From Nitrosopumilaceae archaeon (GTDB lineage Archaea; Thermoproteota; Nitrososphaeria; Nitrososphaerales; Nitrosopumilaceae): a DNA stretch of 10,008 nucleotides. The stretch is from NCBI GenBank assembly GCA_020027255.1, contig JAHRAP010000091.1, forward strand, positions 1-10,008, given 5' to 3'. The position numbers and the translations under genes were made by a program. Below the pieces are notes generated by a model that saw nothing but the letters and a program-made list of their open reading frames with translations, was not told the DNA's origin and made no database searches. Shown here in pieces: positions 6,623-10,008 of this stretch (its first letter is position 1; every line of letters starts with the position of its first letter).

Positions 6623-8045
6623 AGGCACAGCTACAACTATCATTCGAACTATAGTGCAAAAGTCAGAACCATATTTACCTCAAGTTCCGAAGCCGCGTAA
6701 AAAGTTACCGTTACAAAACAGATTGTTATGGTGTGGTATAGCATTACTCATCTATATGGTGATGGGCCAAACTCCATTATATGGTGCTTCTACTCCAGAC
6801 TTTGATTTTTTAGCTTTTGCACGCGTTATTTTTGCGTCGCAACAAGGTACATTAATTGAACTTGGTATTGGTCCTATAGTTACTGCTGGATTATTAATGC
6901 AATTATTGAAGGGATCTGAAATACTTAATTTCGACTTTAAAAAGCCTACAGAACGAGGTGTATTTCAAACTGCAACCAAATTAGTTACATATGTAGTTAT
7001 TATAGTAGAATCTATAGTTTATGGAACTGCTGTTTATGGTCCTGGAATATCTGAACCAACCACATTATATATTTTAGTGGGACAACTTATGAGCGCTTCG
7101 ATAATCATAATGATGTTAGATGAATTAATCCAAAAAGGTTGGGGATTGGGAAGCGGTATTAGTCTTTTTATAATGGCTGGCGTAGCTCAACAAATTTTAT
7201 GGAGTGTTTTTAGTCCGTTACCAGCTGGTGACGGTGGTTCTATTGGAATTTTACCATATATTGGACAGTCTATCATGCAAGGCGATATATATGATATTAT
7301 ATTTCGTTCTAATCAACTTCCGAGTGTTTTTGGTTTGTCTCTTACCATAGGAATCCTGCTGATTTTAATTTATACTCAAGGCATGAAAGTAGAAATTCCA
7401 ATAATTTCAACCAAATATAGAGGTTTTTCGGCAGTATATCCAATTAAATTAATGTATGTTTCAAACATCCCTGTTATTCTTGCATCAGCATTAACCGCCA
7501 ATGCTGTATTTATAGGTCAGATGTTTTGGGCTAATTTTAATTCTAATAATAGTAATTGGTTTATGAACATAATAGGACAGTTTGATCCAACTAGTCCATC
7601 GACTCCTATTGGTGGATTGATATACTATGTAACTCCACCACGTGGAATCGAGACAGCAGCTTTAGATCCTTTACGTGCTATAGGTTACATAATATTCATG
7701 ATAGTGATAGTAGTAATTTTTGGAAGATTGTGGGTTGAATTAGGCGGACTGTCTCCAAAAAACGCAGCTAAAAATTTATTAGACGCAGATGTTCAAATAC
7801 CAGGATTCAGAAGATCAAATAAACCTATCGAATCATTACTTAATAAATATATTTCATCTGTAACAATTATAGGATCTATGATTTTAGGAGCTTTAGCTGG
7901 GATCTCTGATGTTTTAGGAGTTTTTGGAACTGGTATAGGCTTATTACTATTGGTAGACATTTTAATAAATTATTATAATCAATTAGTCAAAGAACAAGTT
8001 GAAATAGTCATGCCTCGGCTTGGTGCATTGCTTGGCAGAAAGTAA
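6615..8045 (+). CDS. secY: Preprotein translocase subunit SecY
   Basis: Pore-forming subunit of the SecYE-beta channel, which moves or inserts proteins co-translationally with SRP and FtsY. The frame is open from 6567, but the ATG at 6615 gives the expected N-terminus and 476 residues, the usual archaeal length; the upstream ATG would add 16 residues inside uL15. The SecY layout of about ten membrane segments is visible: TM1 about 36-55, the plug/TM2 region IGPIVTAGLLMQLLKGS (85-101), then segments near 121-140, 152-170, 178-196, 239-254, 274-301, 355-374, 412-432 and 434-452. The conserved cytosolic C5 loop LSPKNAAKNLLDADVQIPG (379-397) precedes TM9. GGAGG at 6593-6597 is 17 nt before the ATG, too far for a normal Shine-Dalgarno, and also encodes the conserved uL15 AGG. 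The 3' end overlaps adkA. Confidence 0.96.
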   Translation: MTEGTATTIIRTIVQKSEPYLPQVPKPRKKLPLQNRLLWCGIALLIYMVMGQTPLYGASTPDFDFLAFARVIFASQQGTLIELGIGPIVTAGLLMQLLKGSEILNFDFKKPTERGVFQTATKLVTYVVIIVESIVYGTAVYGPGISEPTTLYILVGQLMSASIIIMMLDELIQKGWGLGSGISLFIMAGVAQQILWSVFSPLPAGDGGSIGILPYIGQSIMQGDIYDIIFRSNQLPSVFGLSLTIGILLILIYTQGMKVEIPIISTKYRGFSAVYPIKLMYVSNIPVILASALTANAVFIGQMFWANFNSNNSNWFMNIIGQFDPTSPSTPIGGLIYYVTPPRGIETAALDPLRAIGYIIFMIVIVVIFGRLWVELGGLSPKNAAKNLLDADVQIPGFRRSNKPIESLLNKYISSVTIIGSMILGALAGISDVLGVFGTGIGLLLLVDILINYYNQLVKEQVEIVMPRLGALLGRK

Positions 8046-8610
8046 AAAAGTTGTCATAGTAGGTATTCCTGGAGTTGGAAAAACAACTTTGGTTTCTAAA
8101 ATAGTTGAATTACTAAATATGAAAAAAACAACTGTTTCTGTTTATAGTTTTGGAACAATTATGTTAGAAGAGGCTAAAAAAAACAACATAAAAGATCGAG
8201 ACGACATCAGGAAACTGTCAATTGAAGAACAAAAGAAACTGCAACTATTAGCTGCTAAACAAATAGCTAATTTTAATGATAAGGTAGTGATAATTGATAC
8301 CCACGCATTTATTTCAACTGTAGCTGGATTCCATCCTGGATTGCCAGAATATGTATTGAAAATTATCAAGCCTGCTAATTTTATTTCAGTGTCTGCAAGA
8401 CCTGAAGAAATCTATAATAGAAGAATGAATGATACCACAAGAAACAGGATCGTCAGCTCTATAGAATCTATCAAAAAAGAAATGGCTGTACAAGAAGCTA
8501 TGCTGTCAAGTTGTTCTGTTCTATCTGGGTCTCCAATGATATCTGTGTTGAATAAAGAAGGGAATATTAAAAACGCTGCAGAATATATAATAAAAGCAAT
8601 AGGTTTATGA
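8032..8610 (+). CDS. adkA: Adenylate kinase, archaeal type (AdkA)
   Basis: Converts ATP + AMP to 2 ADP in the cytoplasm. It belongs to the archaeal AdkA family, which is trimeric in characterised members and distinct from bacterial Adk. The P-loop GIPGVGKTT is at 11-19; further family marks are FGTIMLEEA (40-48), RDDIRKLS (56-63), IDTHAFISTVAGFHPGLPE (88-106) and the SARPEEI and RRMND segments (120-133). No in-frame ATG exists near the start; candidates are TTG 8020, GTG 8023 and TTG 8032. The TTG at 8032 is chosen because it gives MAESKKVVIVGIPGVGKTT, the spacing to the P-loop normal for AdkA, and a length of 192. It overlaps secY by 14 nt (26 if the first TTG is used). A secY-adk pairing is a classic spc-operon arrangement in both bacteria and archaea. 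Confidence 0.92.
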   Translation: MAESKKVVIVGIPGVGKTTLVSKIVELLNMKKTTVSVYSFGTIMLEEAKKNNIKDRDDIRKLSIEEQKKLQLLAAKQIANFNDKVVIIDTHAFISTVAGFHPGLPEYVLKIIKPANFISVSARPEEIYNRRMNDTTRNRIVSSIESIKKEMAVQEAMLSSCSVLSGSPMISVLNKEGNIKNAAEYIIKAIGL

Positions 8611-9233
8611 TTTACATGGAAGCAGATTTTATTATGTTGTTTTTTGAATTTGTATATTTGCAAATTGATATTTTTGGTGCTCGTGAAGGTCCATTAGGAA
8701 GTGCAGATCCAATAATAAAAGGAACAATACCATCTGTATTTGGAATAATATGCTTCTCAATTTTACTAAATTTATTTAATTCAGCTATACGAAAAAAATT
8801 GGTTGACCAAGATAAACTCCGTAGAATCACTAAAGAAACTAGATCTTGGCAAAAAGAACGTATATCTGCATTTAGAAACAAAGATTCTGCTAAGCAAGCA
8901 GAACTAAATAAAAAATCTATGTACATGAATAAATTGAATATGGAAATGATGCAAATGAACATGAGACCTATGTTAATAACATTTGTGCCGCTGATATTGA
9001 TGTTCTATTTTGTTTTACCACCATTATTCTCTTACACTGTAGCCTTATCACCAATATCATTAAACATAATACCTGGAGATTTCTTCCAACTTACATGTAC
9101 AAATGAACAAATAGACGGTAAAATATGTACAGAAGAAAACGAGATATATTTTTGGGCATGGTATTTTTTATCTTCTATAGCGTTCAGTGGAATTATAATG
9201 AAACTAACAAAAACATCTATGGATATTAATTGA
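8607..9233 (+). CDS. DUF106 membrane protein, EMC3/TMCO1 (Oxa1 superfamily) insertase-like
   Basis: Archaeal DUF106 proteins are related to YidC/Oxa1, EMC3 and TMCO1 and are thought to help insert membrane proteins. The 208-residue protein shows the superfamily layout: a membrane segment at about 41-58, a charged coiled-coil region (about 62-118, rich in Lys, Arg and Met, with MNKLNMEMMQMNMRP at 107-121) expected to face the cytosol, a second membrane segment at about 122-142, an outer loop, and a third at about 180-198. The N-terminus has an extra hydrophobic stretch (8-23). Cys164 and Cys174 lie in the predicted outer loop. The ATG at 8607 overlaps the adkA stop by 4 nt; an ATG three codons later at 8616 is an alternative. 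Its place right after secY-adk is conserved in archaea and fits a role beside the translocon. Function is inferred from family and context. Confidence 0.88.
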   Translation: MIYMEADFIMLFFEFVYLQIDIFGAREGPLGSADPIIKGTIPSVFGIICFSILLNLFNSAIRKKLVDQDKLRRITKETRSWQKERISAFRNKDSAKQAELNKKSMYMNKLNMEMMQMNMRPMLITFVPLILMFYFVLPPLFSYTVALSPISLNIIPGDFFQLTCTNEQIDGKICTEENEIYFWAWYFLSSIAFSGIIMKLTKTSMDIN

Positions 9234-9775
9234 TTAAATCAGTAATTGTTTCTGGTCCTCCTGCAATAGGAAAAACTACTATCGCCAAAGGACTAGCCAC
9301 AGAATTCAATTTACAATATATAAGTGGTGGAGATGCATTAAAAGAATTAGCAAGAGAAAAAGGTTTTAAAATACAAGGTGAAGATTGGTGGGACACTGAT
9401 GCTGGAATGAATTTTTTAAATCTTCGTAAAACTGACTTTCAATATGATAAAATTGTGGACCAAAAACTTAAAGAAATTTTTAATAGAGGCGGAGTTGTAA
9501 TTACAAGCTATACATTGCCATGGCTTGTTAAAGACGGCATCAAAATATGGCTATTTGGATCCCATCAAAACAGTGCCGAGAGAATGAAAATACGCGATAA
9601 TGTTAATGTGGTACAAGCATTAAAAATAGTTAAACGAAGATATTCTGAAAATAAAGCATTATATAAGAAATTATATGATATAGATTTTAAAAATGATATT
9701 ACAATATTTGATAAAATAAACATAATTAATTTAAATCATATAATAACACTTGTTAATACATGCAATTGGGTTTAA
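9230..9775 (+). CDS. cmk: Cytidylate kinase-like P-loop kinase (archaeal Cmk position)
   Basis: Probably phosphorylates CMP (and dCMP) to the diphosphate. The 181-residue length, the N-terminal P-loop SGPPAIGKTT (8-17) and the operon position after DUF106 all match archaeal Cmk. A GGDALKELAREKG segment (33-45) fits the usual NMP-binding SAGxIFRELAxExG region, and a KIWLFG strand with SAERMKIRDN (116-135) fits the lid region. The start must be TTG at 9230: it overlaps the DUF106 stop (TTGA), and no other start precedes the P-loop. The middle is divergent: where many archaeal Cmks have an ESRLAGW-like motif with a catalytic-site Arg, this protein has TSYTLPW (93-99), and GEDWWDTDAG (50-59) is unusual. 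It could be a lineage variant of Cmk or a related nucleoside-monophosphate kinase with another substrate. Confidence 0.75.
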   Translation: MIKSVIVSGPPAIGKTTIAKGLATEFNLQYISGGDALKELAREKGFKIQGEDWWDTDAGMNFLNLRKTDFQYDKIVDQKLKEIFNRGGVVITSYTLPWLVKDGIKIWLFGSHQNSAERMKIRDNVNVVQALKIVKRRYSENKALYKKLYDIDFKNDITIFDKINIINLNHIITLVNTCNWV

Positions 9776-10008
9776 AATCGGATGATATATTCATACAAAA
9801 ACTCAATGTAAAGTACAAACAATTACGTGATCTTTTATTAGAGATTATTAAAAATCTTAGCCAAATGTCTACAAAACCAGTAATGCTGTCTGATTGTACA
9901 ATTCGTCAACAAAATACATTTGATCCTATGAGAATTTATAATTTTTTTAAATCATTTGAATCAAAATTATCTAATTTTTCTACAAATGGAGTATCGATAT
10001 CAAACAAT
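9760..10008 (+). CDS. Unidentified protein, 3' end beyond window
   Basis: An ATG at 9760 opens a frame that stays open for 83 codons to the last base. An in-frame TAA at 9754-9756 fixes this ATG as the first possible start; an ATG at codon 36 is a secondary option. It overlaps the cmk end by 16 nt, in keeping with the overlaps upstream, so it is probably the next gene of the operon. Residues 5-35 are hydrophobic-polar alternating and probably helical (IFIQKLNVKYKQLRDLLLEI, 10-29), possibly coiled coil. There is no signal peptide or membrane segment, and one Cys (46). I do not recognise the family. In several archaea the gene after cmk is cbf5 (pseudouridine synthase), but these residues do not show the Cbf5 N-terminal motifs. 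It could be a short intervening gene. Confidence 0.6.
   Translation, partial: MQLGLKSDDIFIQKLNVKYKQLRDLLLEIIKNLSQMSTKPVMLSDCTIRQQNTFDPMRIYNFFKSFESKLSNFSTNGVSISNN

Noticed and set aside
901..8850. Recurrent AGATCT hexamers, considered as a possible signal sequence
   Set aside because: About seven copies were noticed by eye, scattered in coding DNA with no spacing or strand pattern; a few are expected by chance at this base composition.
8612..8962. A 116-codon open frame on the - strand opposite the DUF106 gene
   Set aside because: It is antisense to a gene with a clear family identity. Its hydrophobic and Ser-rich translation is the kind produced by the reverse complement of a membrane/coiled-coil gene, with no promoter or recognisable motif.
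1..10008. Mobile elements, CRISPR arrays, tRNA or rRNA genes, toxin-antitoxin or defence systems
   Set aside because: No transposase, inverted or direct repeat array, cloverleaf or defence gene was seen; nearly all bases are used by housekeeping genes on one strand.

Overview
The window looks like a chromosomal segment of an AT-rich archaeon, most likely a member of the Nitrososphaeria (Thaumarchaeota), in the style of the low-GC marine lineages. The evidence is a set of archaeal-type genes (prefoldin alpha, archaeal adenylate kinase, archaeal cytidylate kinase-like protein, DUF106/EMC3-type membrane protein, archaeal uL18/uS5/uL30/uL15 and SecY). These sit next to an ATP-type PEP carboxykinase and a Mn/Fe superoxide dismutase. 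The lineage call is an inference from gene content and style; no 16S rRNA or ammonia-oxidation gene is present to prove it. Every gene is on the + strand and the window is almost entirely coding.

Left part (1-2010): the 3' three-quarters of an ATP-dependent PEP carboxykinase gene, whose 5' end lies outside the window, followed by a separately promoted superoxide dismutase gene and a T-rich probable terminator. Middle part (about 2039-4574): a compact operon of prefoldin alpha (pfdA), the SRP receptor (ftsY) and ornithine carbamoyltransferase (argF). A TATA box lies just before pfdA. The pfdA-ftsY gap is 1 nt, and ftsY and argF overlap by 4 nt.

Right part (about 4576 to the end): the distal half of the archaeal spc-type ribosomal operon in the order uL18, uS5, uL30, uL15, secY, adkA, DUF106, cmk, followed by an unrecognised ORF that runs off the end. 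Junctions are 0-4 nt gaps or 4-16 nt overlaps, which suggests one transcript with translational coupling. A TATA box sits immediately upstream of uL18, so this half-operon appears to be transcribed on its own here and not as a continuation of the upstream ribosomal genes usual in archaea.

The genes fit a growth theme: ribosome large and small subunit proteins, the protein-conducting channel (SecY) with a membrane insertase-like protein (DUF106) and the SRP receptor (FtsY), a nascent-chain chaperone subunit (prefoldin), nucleotide kinases, arginine synthesis, gluconeogenesis and oxidative defence. No mobile element, CRISPR array, tRNA, rRNA or clear new multi-gene system was seen. The points most worth a second look are the long Asn-rich C-terminal tail of FtsY, the divergent active-site regions of the cytidylate kinase-like protein and (less so) OTCase, the run of TTG starts, and the unidentified terminal ORF.
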